Positions 1 through 11,834 of a DNA stretch of 64,000 nucleotides are shown here, in pieces; positions within the stretch are counted from its first letter, which is position 1, and each line of letters begins with the position of its first letter. Source of the DNA: Polynucleobacter sp. MWH-Braz-FAM2G (lineage in GTDB: Bacteria; Pseudomonadota; Gammaproteobacteria; Burkholderiales; Burkholderiaceae); NCBI RefSeq assembly GCF_018687635.1, contig NZ_CP061300.1:2108648-2172647 (forward strand). Direction: 5' to 3'. A model generated the notes under the pieces. The model had not been told where the DNA came from. It worked only from the letters and a program-made list of their open reading frames with translations, and did not search any database. A program made the position numbers and the translations under genes.

Positions 1-371
1 CGATGTGACCAATGCCCAAAGTTTGGAAAAGAAATAACAGACTCTTTACCTACGCGCACTACTTCACGCAATATCTTTTCAGTTTGATGAATGGTTTGGA
101 GTGTCTGCGACAACACAACGGTATCAAAACTATTGTCTTCAAACAATGCTAGACCACCTTCTAAGTCTTGCTGGATAACGTTCAAGCCTTTTTGCACGCA
201 GGCAAGAACTCGGGAATCATCAATCTCAACCCCATATGAATGGACTGGTTTTTGTTTCTGCAAAAATTCCAAGAAGCTGCCATCGCCACAACCAAGGTCA
301 AGTACTTGGCTATTAGGCGCAATCCAATTTGCTATGGCGGAAAAATCCGCGCGCATATTTAGGATGCTCAT
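1..371 (-). CDS. metW: MetW, methionine biosynthesis protein (partial, 3' end outside window)
   Basis: The reverse strand from 371 reads [16 protein letters not shown], then a methyltransferase-like motif I ([15 protein letters not shown]) and further MetW-type sequence to the window edge, so the C-terminus is missing. MetW is a class I SAM-methyltransferase-fold protein that works with MetX in homoserine acylation; its exact reaction is poorly defined. Its ATG overlaps the metX stop codon (ATGA, 368-371), the usual metXW coupling. Confidence 0.9.
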   Translation of the reverse strand, partial: MSILNMRADFSAIANWIAPNSQVLDLGCGDGSFLEFLQKQKPVHSYGVEIDDSRVLACVQKGLNVIQQDLEGGLALFEDNSFDTVVLSQTLQTIHQTEKILREVVRVGKESVISFPNFGHWSH

Positions 372-1507
372 GATTGCACCTCAAGCATTTGCTTAAAGTA
401 AGCGCGAACGAGATTATGGTACCGCGCATCGTCTAATAAGAACGCATCGTGGCCATGCGGTGCATCAATCTCCGCATAAGTGACCTCACTCTTGTTGCTA
501 AGCAATGACTGAACAATCTCACGACTACGATCTGGAGGGAAACGCCAATCAGTCGAAAAACTCACCACCAAAAATTTAGCCTGTACCTCTGCTAAAGCCC
601 GATTTAAACTTCCATCATAACGACGCGCTGGATCAAAATAATCTAAAGCACGCGTAATTAACAGATAAGTATTAGCATCGAAGTACGTTGAAAATTTATC
701 GCCTTGATGACGTAAATAGCTCTCAACCTCAAACTCAACATCAAAGCTAAAACGATAGTCATTAGATTCGCCATTTGGACGTTGCAATTCACGTCCAAAT
801 TTCTCGGCCATGTCATCGTCAGACAAATAGGTAATATGGCCGACCATTCGAGCCAAACGCAAACCACGCTTAGGCACCACACCATATTCGTAATAGTTTC
901 CGCCATGAAAATCAGGGTCGGACAAAATGGCATTTCGTGCCACTTCATTAAAAGCAATATTTTGCGCGCTCAATCTTGGTGTAGAAGCTACTACTACACA
1001 ATGCTCTATGCGCTTGGGAAACTGAATTGCCCAAGCCATTGCCTGCATGCCGCCCAAACTACCACCCATCACAGCTGCAAATTTACGAATCCCTAGTTTG
1101 TCAGCCAAGCGAGCCTGAGTATTTACCCAGTCTTCGACAGTAACTACTGGGAAGTCTGCCCCATAAGGTTTGCCAGTGGCAGGATTAATGCTCATTGGCC
1201 CGGTAGAACCAAAACACGAACCTAAATTATTTACGCCGATAACGAAGAAATGATTAGTATCTACCGGCTTACCAGGACCAATCATGTTGTCCCACCAACC
1301 TAGATCTTCAGGATCTTCTGGGCTTGGGCCTGCTACATGATGAGAAGCATTGAGTGCGTGACAAACTAGCACCGCATTACTTTTATCAGCATTCAGTTTG
1401 CCGTAAGTTTCAATAACTAAATCGTAACCAGCTAACATGGCGCCACTCTGCAAAGGCAGGGGCTCGGCAAAATGAATGGTATTTCTAGAGAGGTTTAACT
1501 CGCTCAT
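368..1507 (-). CDS. metX: Homoserine O-acyltransferase MetX
   Basis: 379 residues, normal length for MetX. It is an alpha/beta-hydrolase that acylates L-homoserine from acetyl-CoA or succinyl-CoA in methionine synthesis. The nucleophile elbow [10 protein letters not shown] puts the catalytic Ser at residue 150; a late Asp ([12 protein letters not shown]) and His (DAPHGHDAF) complete the triad. Near the N-terminus it has [14 protein letters not shown], typical of the family. Stop and start codons overlap by 4 bp with metW downstream and slmA upstream, so translation is probably coupled. Acetyl versus succinyl preference cannot be decided by eye. Confidence 0.95.
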   Translation of the reverse strand: MSELNLSRNTIHFAEPLPLQSGAMLAGYDLVIETYGKLNADKSNAVLVCHALNASHHVAGPSPEDPEDLGWWDNMIGPGKPVDTNHFFVIGVNNLGSCFGSTGPMSINPATGKPYGADFPVVTVEDWVNTQARLADKLGIRKFAAVMGGSLGGMQAMAWAIQFPKRIEHCVVVASTPRLSAQNIAFNEVARNAILSDPDFHGGNYYEYGVVPKRGLRLARMVGHITYLSDDDMAEKFGRELQRPNGESNDYRFSFDVEFEVESYLRHQGDKFSTYFDANTYLLITRALDYFDPARRYDGSLNRALAEVQAKFLVVSFSTDWRFPPDRSREIVQSLLSNKSEVTYAEIDAPHGHDAFLLDDARYHNLVRAYFKQMLEVQS

Positions 1508-2154
1508 TCTGACAGGAGAAGTCGCAAACTAACATCGGAAGCTTCAGTAGGCAGCTTTTTAAACCCACTTCGAGCAAAGCGATGCCAACGACCCAATATA
1601 AAACTCATCAACATGGCGGCGCGAATACTCACCTCTTCTTGTCCTAACTGCCCCCAGTTACCGCCTTGGGTTTGAGCAATTCGTAATGCCTGTTTAAGAG
1701 AAGCCTCAACTCGGTCCAACACTTGTGTAATACGCTCTTGCAAACGATCGTCTTCTTGCAATAAAGCATCGCCCAATAAAACACGTGTCATGCCAGGATT
1801 TTTTTCAGCAAAGAAAAGCAGCATTTGCAAAATCCCGCGCGCTTGAGCAAGACCAGATTCTTCCTTTTGATTGATTTGATTGATCAATCCAAAAACAGTT
1901 TGCTCAATAAAAGAAATCAGACCTTCAAACATCTGCGCCTTACTGGCAAAATGGCGATACAAAGCGGCTTCTGAAACCTGAATCTTTGCTGCTAAAGCAG
2001 CCGTAGTCACGCGCTCACCTTTAGGGTTTTGCAGCATTTCAGCAAGCACCTGCAGTATCTGCAGACGACGTTCGCCTGGGCGTGGACGCTTGCGCGCTTT
2101 ACCAGCGTCAGCGCTGCTGTCGTTGATGTCTGCTGGATCTAGGGAGTCGCGCAT
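1504..2154 (-). CDS. slmA: TetR-family nucleoid occlusion factor SlmA
   Basis: 216 residues. The N-terminal part (about 25-75) is a TetR helix-turn-helix, with [32 protein letters not shown] typical of SlmA; the rest is an all-helical dimer/FtsZ-binding domain. SlmA binds chromosomal SBS sites and blocks FtsZ ring assembly over the nucleoid. A charged, disordered leader of about 24 residues precedes the HTH. It overlaps metX by 4 bp and starts 10 bp after argB, so this division factor lies inside an amino-acid biosynthesis operon. A generic TetR regulator is the alternative. Confidence 0.85.
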   Translation of the reverse strand: MRDSLDPADINDSSADAGKARKRPRPGERRLQILQVLAEMLQNPKGERVTTAALAAKIQVSEAALYRHFASKAQMFEGLISFIEQTVFGLINQINQKEESGLAQARGILQMLLFFAEKNPGMTRVLLGDALLQEDDRLQERITQVLDRVEASLKQALRIAQTQGGNWGQLGQEEVSIRAAMLMSFILGRWHRFARSGFKKLPTEASDVSLRLLLSE

Positions 2155-2164
2155 CGTGATTTAC

Positions 2165-3067
2165 TTATCTAGAGCGGATCATCGTACCGAATGCTTGCTC
2201 GGTCAAAATTTCTAGCAATAGTGAATGCTCAATACGACCATCAATGATATGGACTGAATTCACTCCACTCTTAGCAGCATCTAGCGCGGAAGAAATCTTT
2301 GGCAACATGCCGCCTGAAATAGTGCCATCAGCAAATAACTCATCAATTTCTCGAGCGGTTAAATCAGTTAATAGTGTGCCATTTTTATCCATTACACCAG
2401 GAATATTAGTCATCATGACTAATTTCTCTGCATGCAGAATTTCAGCCATCTTGCCTGCAACTAGATCAGCATTGATGTTAAAGGCTTGACCTTCTTCGCT
2501 AAATCCGATTGGGGAAATTACAGGAATAAATGCATCATCCTGCAAGGCTTTTACAACCGCAGGGTTAATAGCCTCAATCTCACCAACAAAACCTAGATCA
2601 ATCATTCCGCCAGCTTGCTTTTCATCGGCAACTAACATTTTTTTGGCGCGGATAAGTCCACCATCTTTACCTGTTAAACCAACTGCTTGGCCGCCAAAGT
2701 GGTTTATTAACATCACGATATCTTGTTGCACTTCACCACCAAGAACCCACTCCACCACTTCCATCGTTTCTTCGTCAGTGACACGCATACCCTGAATGAA
2801 GGTACCTGTCTTGCCAATTTTCTTGAGAGCTTCATCAATTTGTGGTCCGCCACCATGAACCACCACAGGATTCATACCGACCAATTTCAACAAAATAACG
2901 TCGCGCGCGAAACTCTCCTTAAGACGCTCTTCAACCATAGCGTTGCCGCCATACTTAATCACAATTGTTTTGCCGTGATATGAGCGAATATAAGGCAATG
3001 CTTCCGCCAAGATCTCCGCCTTCAACAAAGGAGGAATATCACTAATAGTTGGTAAATTCTTAGTCAT
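2165..3067 (-). CDS. argB: Acetylglutamate kinase
   Basis: 300 residues from the ATG at 3067; the open frame extends to 3157, but that would overlap dksA and add an atypical leader. ArgB phosphorylates N-acetylglutamate, the second step of arginine synthesis. Visible amino-acid-kinase motifs are [11 protein letters not shown] (phosphate binding), [11 protein letters not shown] (substrate loop), [15 protein letters not shown] and the C-terminal [18 protein letters not shown] region where arginine-sensitive enzymes bind effector. It lies 13 bp downstream of dksA on the same strand. Confidence 0.96.
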   Translation of the reverse strand: MTKNLPTISDIPPLLKAEILAEALPYIRSYHGKTIVIKYGGNAMVEERLKESFARDVILLKLVGMNPVVVHGGGPQIDEALKKIGKTGTFIQGMRVTDEETMEVVEWVLGGEVQQDIVMLINHFGGQAVGLTGKDGGLIRAKKMLVADEKQAGGMIDLGFVGEIEAINPAVVKALQDDAFIPVISPIGFSEEGQAFNINADLVAGKMAEILHAEKLVMMTNIPGVMDKNGTLLTDLTAREIDELFADGTISGGMLPKISSALDAAKSGVNSVHIIDGRIEHSLLLEILTEQAFGTMIRSR

Positions 3068-3080
3068 CACTGCATCAAAT

Positions 3081-3569
3081 TTATTCGCCAAATAATTTTT
3101 GGCGGAGTTCACGACGCTCTTGCGCCTCAAGAGATAAATTGGCTGTAGGTCTAGCAATTAAACGGTTTAAGCCAATCGGCTCACCGGTTTCTTCACACCA
3201 ACCATAGTCACCAGATTCAATACGCGCTAAAGCCTGCTCTACTTTTTTGAGCAATTTGCGTTCACGATCGCGTGTACGTAATTCCAGCGCATGCTCTTCT
3301 TCGATTGTTGCCCGATCAGCTGGATCAGGAACCAAAATGTTTTCGCGCAGATGCTCGGTAGTTTCAGAAGCATTCTTCAGAATGTCTTCTTTAAGAGTAA
3401 GTAATTTTTGACGGAAAAAATCTAACTGCGCAGCATTCATATAGTCCTTATCGGACATCTTGAGCAATTCTGCCTCTGTAAGCGCTGCGCCTTTTGCAAC
3501 TTTTGTGCTTGCAGCTTTGCTACTAGCTTTTGCAGGAGCCGCTGGTTTTGTTGCTGTTTTTGCCGTCAT
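3081..3569 (-). CDS. dksA: RNA polymerase-binding transcription factor DksA
   Basis: 162 residues. An Ala/Lys-rich N-terminal extension (about 1-35) precedes the DksA coiled coil ([21 protein letters not shown], with the [11 protein letters not shown] tip at about residues 81-91 carrying the functional Asp residues). The C-terminal globular region has a single Cys ([12 protein letters not shown]) where classical DksA has a four-Cys zinc finger, so this looks like a C-minus variant. DksA acts with ppGpp on rRNA and amino-acid promoters. The start has an AAGGAAGAATGAG leader. It is the first gene of the dksA-argB-slmA-metXW run. Confidence 0.93.
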   Translation of the reverse strand: MTAKTATKPAAPAKASSKAASTKVAKGAALTEAELLKMSDKDYMNAAQLDFFRQKLLTLKEDILKNASETTEHLRENILVPDPADRATIEEEHALELRTRDRERKLLKKVEQALARIESGDYGWCEETGEPIGLNRLIARPTANLSLEAQERRELRQKLFGE

Positions 3570-3676
3570 CTCATTCTTCCTTGGTTTGAAGCATTATTGC
3601 CTCATTCTGCCAAACTTTACTGCCACAGAATCAATATTTAGCAATATTGCCCGTGGCGGCGGATTGTACCCGAATC

Positions 3677-4741
3677 CTACTTAACCAAACATCCCTCAAG
3701 CCCAGCCAGCAGGGTGTCTTTAGGCAAATCGATGCCTATAAACACCATACGTGTTTGCTTGGGTTCTGCCCCCCATGGACCAGCCAAATCGCTTCCCATC
3801 ATCTGATGAACCCCCTGAAACACCACTTTTCGGGCACTTCCCTTCACATAGAGCACGCCTTTATAGCGCAACATCTTATCTCCGAAGACCTCCAAAATAC
3901 CCCCTAGGAAATCTTCCAGTTTTTTATGATCAAAGGGTTTATCACTACGAAAAACAAAGGATTGAATGCGATCCGTATGGCCAGTATGGCCATGGTGGTG
4001 GTCATGGGCATGATCGTGCCCACAGCTGCTGTGATCATGATCATGACTGTGGTCGTGACCGCAATGGGCATGATCGTGATCATCTTGCTCCAAGAAATGG
4101 GGGTCAATGTCGAGCTTGGCATTCAGATTGAACCCCTTTAGGTCTAAAACCGCATTTAGGGGCACCACGCCCTTAGAAATGCCTGCAATCGGCGCCCTTG
4201 GGTTCATGTGCATTAGGCGGTTGCGTAAAGCATCCACCTCTGCCGGAGTAACTAGATCTGTTTTGGTAATAAAGATTTGATCTGCAAAACCTACCTGACG
4301 CTGAGCTTCTTCATGCTCGTTGAGTTGCTGTTGACCATGCTTAGCATCTACCAATGTAACTACCGCATCCAAAACATAATGATCAGCAACATCATCATCC
4401 ATAAAAAAGGTCTGGGCAACCGGACCTGGGTTGGCAACGCCGGTAGTTTCAATCACTACACGATCAAAGCTAATTTTCTTATCCTTACGTTGCTCCCATA
4501 GTTCATTGAGAGCCTCCACCAAGTCGCCTCGAATGGTGCAACAAATGCAGCCATTACTCATCTGAACAATATTCTCTTGGTTATCTTGAACCAAGATGTC
4601 GTTATCAATATTTTCTTCGCCGAACTCATTCTCAATCACGGCAATTTTTTTACCATGCTCTTCAGTCAAAATGTGCTTAAGCAAAGTGGTTTTGCCGCTT
4701 CCCAAGAAGCCCGTCAAAATAGTTACAGGAATTAATGCCAT
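3677..4741 (-). CDS. COG0523 (CobW/YjiA-type) GTPase, probable metallochaperone, His-rich
   Basis: 354 residues from ATG 4741 (an upstream in-frame start at 4756 adds five atypical residues). A G3E GTPase: Walker [10 protein letters not shown] at residues 11-19, the metal-binding CxCC motif in NGCICCTIR, and a C-terminal CobW_C domain. A loop at about residues 220-260 is packed with His, Asp and Cys (repeated HDHDH and CGHDH units), typical of zinc, nickel or cobalt storage or delivery. The client protein is unknown. A 7-bp inverted repeat lies upstream at 4772-4788. Confidence 0.9.
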   Translation of the reverse strand: MALIPVTILTGFLGSGKTTLLKHILTEEHGKKIAVIENEFGEENIDNDILVQDNQENIVQMSNGCICCTIRGDLVEALNELWEQRKDKKISFDRVVIETTGVANPGPVAQTFFMDDDVADHYVLDAVVTLVDAKHGQQQLNEHEEAQRQVGFADQIFITKTDLVTPAEVDALRNRLMHMNPRAPIAGISKGVVPLNAVLDLKGFNLNAKLDIDPHFLEQDDHDHAHCGHDHSHDHDHSSCGHDHAHDHHHGHTGHTDRIQSFVFRSDKPFDHKKLEDFLGGILEVFGDKMLRYKGVLYVKGSARKVVFQGVHQMMGSDLAGPWGAEPKQTRMVFIGIDLPKDTLLAGLEGCLVK

Positions 4742-4771
4742 GGATGATCCAATCAAAATCTAAAGCCATTA

Positions 4772-4788
4772 TTTCCCGAAGCGGGAAA
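4772..4788. promoter_or_regulatory. Inverted repeat between xerC and the CobW-type GTPase
   Basis: A perfect 7-bp inverted repeat (TTTCCCG, 3-base loop, CGGGAAA) in the 68-bp gap. No T-run follows on the minus strand, so it is more likely an operator or mRNA structure than a terminator. It does not match the Zur consensus I know. Role unknown. Confidence 0.35.
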
Positions 4789-4809
4789 CCTTCTATATTA
4801 CCGAGTTCT

Positions 4810-5811
4810 TCAGCCTTTGCCAGCCTTTGCACGCGGATGCGCTTTATCGTATGCCTGAGCAAGGTGTTGAAAGTCTAGGGAGGTATAAATCTGGGTACTT
4901 GCAATGCTGGCATGCCCCAGCATCTCCTGTACAGCACGTAAATCCTGGGAGGATTGCAGTACATGACTTGCAAAACTATGACGCATCATATGTGGATGCA
5001 CATGGGTTGGCAAACCAGCACGCATGGCTAGAGTGCGCAAGCGTGCCTGAACTGTACGAGGAGATAAGCGCTTCCCGTTGGCAGATAAAAATAGGGCTAT
5101 AGATTCTTCTGAGAAATCGCCCGCATTCCGAATTTCCCGCCATGCCATCAGTGATTTCATCGCAGGTACACCGACAGGTACTGAGCGACGTTTTCCGCCC
5201 TTACCCAAAACAGTTACTTCTGCCGCATCCCAGTCTAACCAGCCAGCAGATTCATGCTGACGATCCTTGCTTTGTATGACATCGATTCCTAGCAATTCCG
5301 ATAAACGCAAGCCAGAGGAATACAACAAATCAATAATTGCGGCATCCCGTATAGATTCAAGATCCTTCTTTTCCTCAGCCTCTTTAACCGCCTGATTTAC
5401 TAACGAGAGAGCCTGTTCAACCGAAAGAGCTTTGGGTAAGGACTTCAAACGTTTTGGTGCTTTAACGTCATCTACCGGGTTAGCGACCAAGTGATTGGCT
5501 ATCTTGCCAGCATGTGCATCGCGTCGCGCATCTTTTTCAGTGAGCCAGTCATACCAACCGCGCCAGGCAGAAAGAGCTCTAGCAATGCTTCTCGAAGACT
5601 TGCCTTTGGAATGTAAGCGCCCAGCCCAACGACGAACATACCCATTACTGACTTTTAATAATTCAATCGAGTCCTCAAGTGCAAAATTTTGTAGGTCACT
5701 TAGATCCATGCCATATGCTTTGAGCGTATGCGGCGAGAGTTGACGCAACACATGTAACTCATGCAGGTACTCCTGCATGAGCGGATGAAGATCAGTCGCC
5801 TTTAGTTTCAT
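4810..5811 (-). CDS. xerC: Tyrosine recombinase XerC
   Basis: 333 residues. N-terminal SAM-like DNA-binding domain (LHVLRQLSPHTLKAYGMDLSDL) and C-terminal catalytic domain with the Arg in SSGLRLSELLG, His-x-x-Arg in HMMRHSFASH, the second His in LGHASIASTQ and the nucleophilic Tyr in QIYTSLD. With XerD it resolves chromosome dimers at dif. It overlaps the DUF484 gene by 20 bp; DUF484-xerC is a common pairing in proteobacteria. Slightly longer than E. coli XerC because of an insertion at about residues 90-125. Confidence 0.93.
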   Translation of the reverse strand: MKLKATDLHPLMQEYLHELHVLRQLSPHTLKAYGMDLSDLQNFALEDSIELLKVSNGYVRRWAGRLHSKGKSSRSIARALSAWRGWYDWLTEKDARRDAHAGKIANHLVANPVDDVKAPKRLKSLPKALSVEQALSLVNQAVKEAEEKKDLESIRDAAIIDLLYSSGLRLSELLGIDVIQSKDRQHESAGWLDWDAAEVTVLGKGGKRRSVPVGVPAMKSLMAWREIRNAGDFSEESIALFLSANGKRLSPRTVQARLRTLAMRAGLPTHVHPHMMRHSFASHVLQSSQDLRAVQEMLGHASIASTQIYTSLDFQHLAQAYDKAHPRAKAGKG

Positions 5812-6466
5812 AAGCTTGGATGCGATCCAAAGCTGCGGCAGTTAACTCGGCTATTTGACGCAAATAAAATGCGCCCATATCAGCTGTGAATCGCGACTCG
5901 TCTTTACTTGCCAATAACAATACTGCTGGGGATTGATTCACACCAATGCTTTTGCCTATTGGCAAACCAATTGCAACCATACTTTGCCAATCTGGATCAA
6001 TTGTTGTTTGGCTTGCTAAGAGATCTACGCTAGCAGCAGCCAACTCTTTAGCTGAACCGCATAAGGGCGTATCCACCCAAGGACCAAAAGCTGAATTGGG
6101 TGATAACAACTGAGCAGAATCCACTTCAAAGACGTTTGCCAATCCTAAAGTAATTGCATCTTCGACGTCTGCCTTGTTATTTGCTTTCATTAAACGCAAT
6201 AACCACGCCACCAAGCTTTGTTGCGTTTTATCGTTACGACTACCAAAGTGCAACATCTCACTTAGACGACGATTGAGCTCTTGATTTTGGGTGCGCAAAA
6301 CAGTCATCTGCCGCTCTTGTAAAGAGATGGCGCGATCCTCATGCGGATGCTTAATTCGAATCTCATTAAAGAGATCGGCATAGCGCTCAAAAAAGCCTGG
6401 GGTTGCGCGTAACCACTCTGCGACCAACTCTTCTTGCTCGGCTTGTTTTGGATCTATCGCACTCAT
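5792..6466 (-). CDS. DUF484 family protein
   Basis: 224 residues from ATG 6466, chosen for the AAGGAA ribosome site just upstream; the frame opens at 6469. N-terminal VAEWLRATPGFFERYADLFNEIRIKHPH and SLQERQMTVLRTQNQELNRRL are typical of DUF484, followed by a predicted helical linker and a GAF-like C-terminal domain. The molecular role is not established. The family is regularly next to xerC, and here the two overlap by 20 bp, suggesting co-translation. It follows gatB by 26 bp. Confidence 0.88.
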   Translation of the reverse strand: MSAIDPKQAEQEELVAEWLRATPGFFERYADLFNEIRIKHPHEDRAISLQERQMTVLRTQNQELNRRLSEMLHFGSRNDKTQQSLVAWLLRLMKANNKADVEDAITLGLANVFEVDSAQLLSPNSAFGPWVDTPLCGSAKELAAASVDLLASQTTIDPDWQSMVAIGLPIGKSIGVNQSPAVLLLASKDESRFTADMGAFYLRQIAELTAAALDRIQAYETKGD

Positions 6467-6492
6467 CAATTTCCTTCTAAAAATAATCTTTT

Positions 6493-7965
6493 TTAACTAA
6501 GCTTTTTACGCAAGAGTTCATTCACTTGGCTAGGATTAGCTTTGCCTTGTGAAGCTTTCATGATCTGCCCCACCAGAGCATTGAAGGCCTTCTCTTTGCC
6601 CGAGCGAAACTCTTCGACAGATTTCTGATTAGCGGCTAATACCTGATCGATAATGGCATCAAGCGCACCGCTATCACTTATTTGCTTCAAACCCTTAGCC
6701 TCAATAACTTGATCCACAGTACTGATGGCTTTGCCTGCAATCGCCTCTTCCCAAAGAATCGCAAAGATATCCTTGGCAATCTTATTGGAAATAGTTCCAT
6801 CTGCCACACGAATAAGTAATGGCGCTAAATGACCCGGTTTTAATGGCGCATCAGCAGTAGCAATACCAGCACGATTTAAAGAAGAGGCAAATTCACCAGC
6901 GATCAAATTAGCCGCCGCCTTAGCCAATGGAATACCTACAATTGCTAACAATTCTTCAAATACTTTTGCAGTGTCACGATCCTGCGTAAGTAACTGCGCA
7001 TCATAAGCACTTAAACCAAATTCACTTTGCCACTTTTCACGCAGTTGTGCAGGCAATGCGGGCATCTTGCTACACACATCAGCAATCCAAGCATCATCAA
7101 TTACCACAGGCAATAAATCGGGGTCAGGGAAATAACGGTAGTCATTTGCATCTTCCTTGCTCCGCATGCTGCGTGTTTCACCACGATCCGGATCATACAA
7201 ACGGGTTTCTTGAACCACAGTACCACCATCCTCAATCAACTCAATTTGACGGCGCACTTCATATTGAATTGCTTCTTCTAAAAAGCGAAAGGAGTTCAAG
7301 TTCTTAATTTCACAACGAGTACCAAACTCAGTCTGACCCTTAGGGCGAACAGATACGTTTGCATCACATCGGAATGAGCCTTCTTGCATATTGCCATCAC
7401 AAACCCCAAGCCATACCACTAGGCTATGCAATGCTTTGGCATAGGCAACCGCCTCCGCTGCGCTGCGCATCACTGGTTCAGTCACAATCTCTAGAAGTGG
7501 AGTACCTGCGCGATTTAAGTCAATGCCGCTGGACGGTTCGCCTTGGGGACCTATAAAACCCTCCTCATGAACTGATTTGCCAGCGTCCTCTTCCATATGG
7601 GCGCGAGTGAGTTGAACTACCTTCACCTCATCACCAACCAGAATTTCTACCTGACCACCAACCACGACGGGAATTTCCATTTGGCTAATTTGATAGCCCT
7701 TGGGCAGGTCTGGATAAAAATAGTTCTTGCGCGCAAAAATGCTTGCTGGAGAAATCTTTGCATTAACCGCCAAACCAAAACAAATAGCATGCTCTACAGC
7801 TTGACGATTCAGCACTGGCAAGACACCAGGCAAAGCTAAGTCCACTGCGCATGCTTGTGTGTTTGGCTCGGCGCCAAAACGTGTACTTGCTCCACTAAAA
7901 ATTTTTGATTCTGTTTGTAATTGTGCGTGGGTCTCTAGACCAATAACAACTTCCCATTGCATCAT
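6493..7965 (-). CDS. gatB: Aspartyl/glutamyl-tRNA amidotransferase subunit B
   Basis: 490 residues. It begins [22 protein letters not shown] and includes [11 protein letters not shown] and [12 protein letters not shown], diagnostic GatB motifs, with a C-terminal GatB_Yqey domain ([19 protein letters not shown]). GatB activates misacylated Glu-tRNA-Gln or Asp-tRNA-Asn for transamidation. Its ATG overlaps the gatA stop by 4 bp, so gatC-gatA-gatB form one translationally coupled operon. Confidence 0.98.
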   Translation of the reverse strand: MMQWEVVIGLETHAQLQTESKIFSGASTRFGAEPNTQACAVDLALPGVLPVLNRQAVEHAICFGLAVNAKISPASIFARKNYFYPDLPKGYQISQMEIPVVVGGQVEILVGDEVKVVQLTRAHMEEDAGKSVHEEGFIGPQGEPSSGIDLNRAGTPLLEIVTEPVMRSAAEAVAYAKALHSLVVWLGVCDGNMQEGSFRCDANVSVRPKGQTEFGTRCEIKNLNSFRFLEEAIQYEVRRQIELIEDGGTVVQETRLYDPDRGETRSMRSKEDANDYRYFPDPDLLPVVIDDAWIADVCSKMPALPAQLREKWQSEFGLSAYDAQLLTQDRDTAKVFEELLAIVGIPLAKAAANLIAGEFASSLNRAGIATADAPLKPGHLAPLLIRVADGTISNKIAKDIFAILWEEAIAGKAISTVDQVIEAKGLKQISDSGALDAIIDQVLAANQKSVEEFRSGKEKAFNALVGQIMKASQGKANPSQVNELLRKKLS

Positions 7966-9479
7966 GCCACCTCACTTGCTGAACGCAAATGCCAATCGCA
8001 GGCTTGTTGATATTGATGTGCCACTTGCAATAGGCGCGCCTCTGAAAAATAATTACCTATTAATTGCATACCGATAGGTAGATTATTTGCATTAAACCCA
8101 CATGGCACGCTCATTGCTGGCAAACCTGCTAAGTTCGTTGAAAGTGTATAAATATCCTCTAAATACATTTGCACTGGATCTTTCGATTTCTCGCCTAATC
8201 GCCAAGCAACATCTGGGGCTACTGGTCCTAGAATCACATCACATTGATTAAATACAGCCTGAAAATCTGCTGCAATAATCCGACGAATCTTTTGTGCTTG
8301 AAGATAATATGCATCGTAGTAACCATGACAAAGAACATAGGTTCCAATCATGATGCGACGTCGTACCTCAGCACCAAAACCTTCAGTGCGCGACTTCTGA
8401 TACATATCACCAAGATCTTTGTACTCACTAGCTCGATGACCATAACGCACGCCATCAAAACGACTCAAATTACTAGATGCTTCTGCTGGAGCTAAAACGT
8501 AATAAACCGGAATGGAGAGTTTAGTTTTTGGCAAACTCACCTCAACCAAGGTTGCGCCCAAGTTTTCTAAAAGCTTAGACGCCTCATTAACCGATTTAGC
8601 AACGTCATTTGCCAAGCCTTCAGCAAAGAATTCTTTTGGCAAGCCAATACGCAAACCCTCTAATGGCTTACCTGCATTTGCATTACCTTCTTGCCAAGCC
8701 TGATTTAAATAACGGCCATAGTCTTCACCAGAATCAGCAAGAGATGTAGAGTCGCGCGGATCGTGTGTTGACATGGCAGAAAGTAGCAATGCGCAATCTT
8801 CAGCCGTTTTACCCATAGGGCCTGCCTGATCTAAGGATGAAGCGTAAGCAATCATGCCGTAACGCGATACACGCCCATAAGTTGGCTTAATACCAGTTAG
8901 CCCACAAAAGGCTGCTGGTTGGCGTATGGAGCCGCCAGTATCAGTACCTGTAGCAATAGGAGCCAAGCCTGCTGCAACTGCTGCCGCAGATCCGCCAGAA
9001 GAGCCACCCGCCACATGGGAAGCATTCCAAGGATTTAGAACAGGGCCATAAGCTGAGTTTTCATTGGACGAGCCCATGGCGAACTCATCCATATTGGTTT
9101 TTCCTAAACAAACCATGCCAGCAGCATTAGGATTGCTTTCATCTGGAATGCCCAAGTTCGCAACTACGGTGGCATCAAAAGGACTTTGATATCCAGCCAG
9201 AATCTTGGAGGCTGCGGTCGACCTCCAGCCACGCGTTACAAAGACATCTTTATGAGCAACCGGAATCCCAGTCAATTTGCCTGATTTACCGGATGCAATG
9301 AGTGAATCTGCCTTATTTGCTTGCTCTAGGCTTAAGTGAGCATTCACATCAAGATATGCATTCCATTGCTTTCCAGCTTCAATGCGATCTAAAAAGTACT
9401 GGGTCAACTCCGTACTGGAGACCTCTTTTTCGGCCAATGCTTTTGCCATTAAGGCAATTGAAGTGTTATGCCAGCTCAT
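7962..9479 (-). CDS. gatA: Aspartyl/glutamyl-tRNA amidotransferase subunit A
   Basis: 505 residues, full length. An amidase-signature enzyme that releases ammonia from glutamine for GatB. The Lys of the Ser-cisSer-Lys triad is in [12 protein letters not shown], with the glycine/serine-rich signature [18 protein letters not shown] and [17 protein letters not shown]. Start and stop codons overlap those of gatC and gatB by 4 bp. Confidence 0.98.
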   Translation of the reverse strand: MSWHNTSIALMAKALAEKEVSSTELTQYFLDRIEAGKQWNAYLDVNAHLSLEQANKADSLIASGKSGKLTGIPVAHKDVFVTRGWRSTAASKILAGYQSPFDATVVANLGIPDESNPNAAGMVCLGKTNMDEFAMGSSNENSAYGPVLNPWNASHVAGGSSGGSAAAVAAGLAPIATGTDTGGSIRQPAAFCGLTGIKPTYGRVSRYGMIAYASSLDQAGPMGKTAEDCALLLSAMSTHDPRDSTSLADSGEDYGRYLNQAWQEGNANAGKPLEGLRIGLPKEFFAEGLANDVAKSVNEASKLLENLGATLVEVSLPKTKLSIPVYYVLAPAEASSNLSRFDGVRYGHRASEYKDLGDMYQKSRTEGFGAEVRRRIMIGTYVLCHGYYDAYYLQAQKIRRIIAADFQAVFNQCDVILGPVAPDVAWRLGEKSKDPVQMYLEDIYTLSTNLAGLPAMSVPCGFNANNLPIGMQLIGNYFSEARLLQVAHQYQQACDWHLRSASEVA

Positions 9480-9769
9480 TCAATCACCCTTGGAACTAAG
9501 AAATAGCCATCATGTTGGGCGGGGGCTGATTGCATGTTTTCGGCACGATGATCAGACTCCGTAACCTGATCAACACGCATTGGCTGAGCCAAATCACGCA
9601 AAAAGAGGATCGGATGAGCCAAAGGCTCGAGACCAGTTGTATCAACAGCCTGCATTTCTTCCACCAGGGAAAAAATCGCCTGCAATTGAGGCAAAACTGC
9701 CTCTGCTTCCGCCTGATTTAACTCAAGCCTAGATAGGTGCGCAATGCGCTGGACATCATCAAGTTTCAT
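9476..9769 (-). CDS. gatC: Aspartyl/glutamyl-tRNA amidotransferase subunit C
   Basis: 97 residues, usual length. [21 protein letters not shown] and the C-terminal REDxx-like tail ending FLVPRVIE fit GatC, the small subunit that stabilises GatA-GatB. It heads the gatCAB operon and is divergent from mreB, with 61 bp between them (9770-9830) that must hold both promoters. Confidence 0.95.
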   Translation of the reverse strand: MKLDDVQRIAHLSRLELNQAEAEAVLPQLQAIFSLVEEMQAVDTTGLEPLAHPILFLRDLAQPMRVDQVTESDHRAENMQSAPAQHDGYFLVPRVIE

Positions 9770-9806
9770 GGGGCGCTAGAGTATCATTCCTATATATTTT
9801 CATTAA

Positions 9807-10874
<1,068 letters not shown>

Positions 10875-10898
10875 GCGACATACACGTCGAACAGGGAA

Positions 10899-11834
10899 TT
10901 GCAACATAGCGCTCCACCACTTTTCAGACAGGGCATTCCGGCCTTACTTAAACTGATTGTCTGTCTGTCGATCAGCATCGCTCTGATGCTGATCGATTTT
11001 CGTTTCAAAGCACTTGATCCCATTCGCAATAATGTGAACTGGGTTTTACGTCCACTTGAATACATCATGATGGCCCCAAGAAATGCCTTTGAAGCAACGT
11101 CTGAATATTTCACGACACGCGCAACGCTTGACCAAGAGAATCAAGTAATGAAAGTGCGCCAAGCTGAACTTTCATTACTAGCAAATCAATCCGAGTTTTT
11201 GATGGTTGAAAACCAAAATTTGCGCGAATTGATGGCATTGCAAAAACAGGTTCCATTCAAAACATTGCCCGTTGAAATTCTGTTTAATCCACCAAATGCT
11301 ATCTCTCAACGTATTGTGATCAATCGCGGGAGCAACGATGGCTTAAAGCTTGGCAATCCAATTGCCAATGATTCTGGAATATTAGGCCAGGTAGTACGCC
11401 TTTATGAACGTTCTGCAGAGGTTTCCCTGCTTGAGGATCGTGATTTCACAGTACCCGTCCAAGTAGCGCGCAACGGTCTTCGTGCCGCCGTATTTGGTGC
11501 TGGGCGTGGCAACCCGCTAGAACTACGCTATCTGCCGGTAGCTAGCGATCTCGAGGTTGGGGATATTTTGCTTACTTCAGGGATTGATGGCATTTATCCC
11601 CCAGGATTCGCCGTGGCTGTCATTAGCAAAATTGAGCGAAACGTTGATAAAAATTCCTCTAATGTATTTTGCGTTCCAGTGGCTGCAGTAAATCGCTATC
11701 GCCAAGCGCTTGCGCTTTTATACGATCCACAGTTTGATGCTAAAGCCCCAACTGTGAACAATAAATCTGCTACTGGTGCACCCTTAACCAATACACCCGG
11801 TCGCCGGCAAACTCGTGCGCGAGGTATGCAATGA
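10899..11834 (+). CDS. mreC: Cell shape-determining protein MreC
   Basis: 311 residues from a TTG start at 10899. A short cytoplasmic tail is followed by one transmembrane helix (about residues 14-30), a coiled coil (TLDQENQVMKVRQAELSLLANQ) and the periplasmic beta-barrel domain with VVINRGSNDGLKLGNPI and TSGIDGIYPPGFAV. MreC links MreB to PBP2. Its stop overlaps the mreD ATG (ATGA). The last 30 residues are Thr/Arg-rich and probably disordered. Confidence 0.95.
   Translation: MQHSAPPLFRQGIPALLKLIVCLSISIALMLIDFRFKALDPIRNNVNWVLRPLEYIMMAPRNAFEATSEYFTTRATLDQENQVMKVRQAELSLLANQSEFLMVENQNLRELMALQKQVPFKTLPVEILFNPPNAISQRIVINRGSNDGLKLGNPIANDSGILGQVVRLYERSAEVSLLEDRDFTVPVQVARNGLRAAVFGAGRGNPLELRYLPVASDLEVGDILLTSGIDGIYPPGFAVAVISKIERNVDKNSSNVFCVPVAAVNRYRQALALLYDPQFDAKAPTVNNKSATGAPLTNTPGRRQTRARGMQ

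Noticed and set aside
91..396. 101-codon plus-strand frame over metW
   Set aside because: Antisense to a clear MetW sequence; no recognisable protein.
3751..4141. Plus-strand frames rich in Gly, His or Met opposite the His-rich loop of the COG0523 GTPase
   Set aside because: They are antisense products of the repeated His/Asp codons and have no independent domain or ribosome site.
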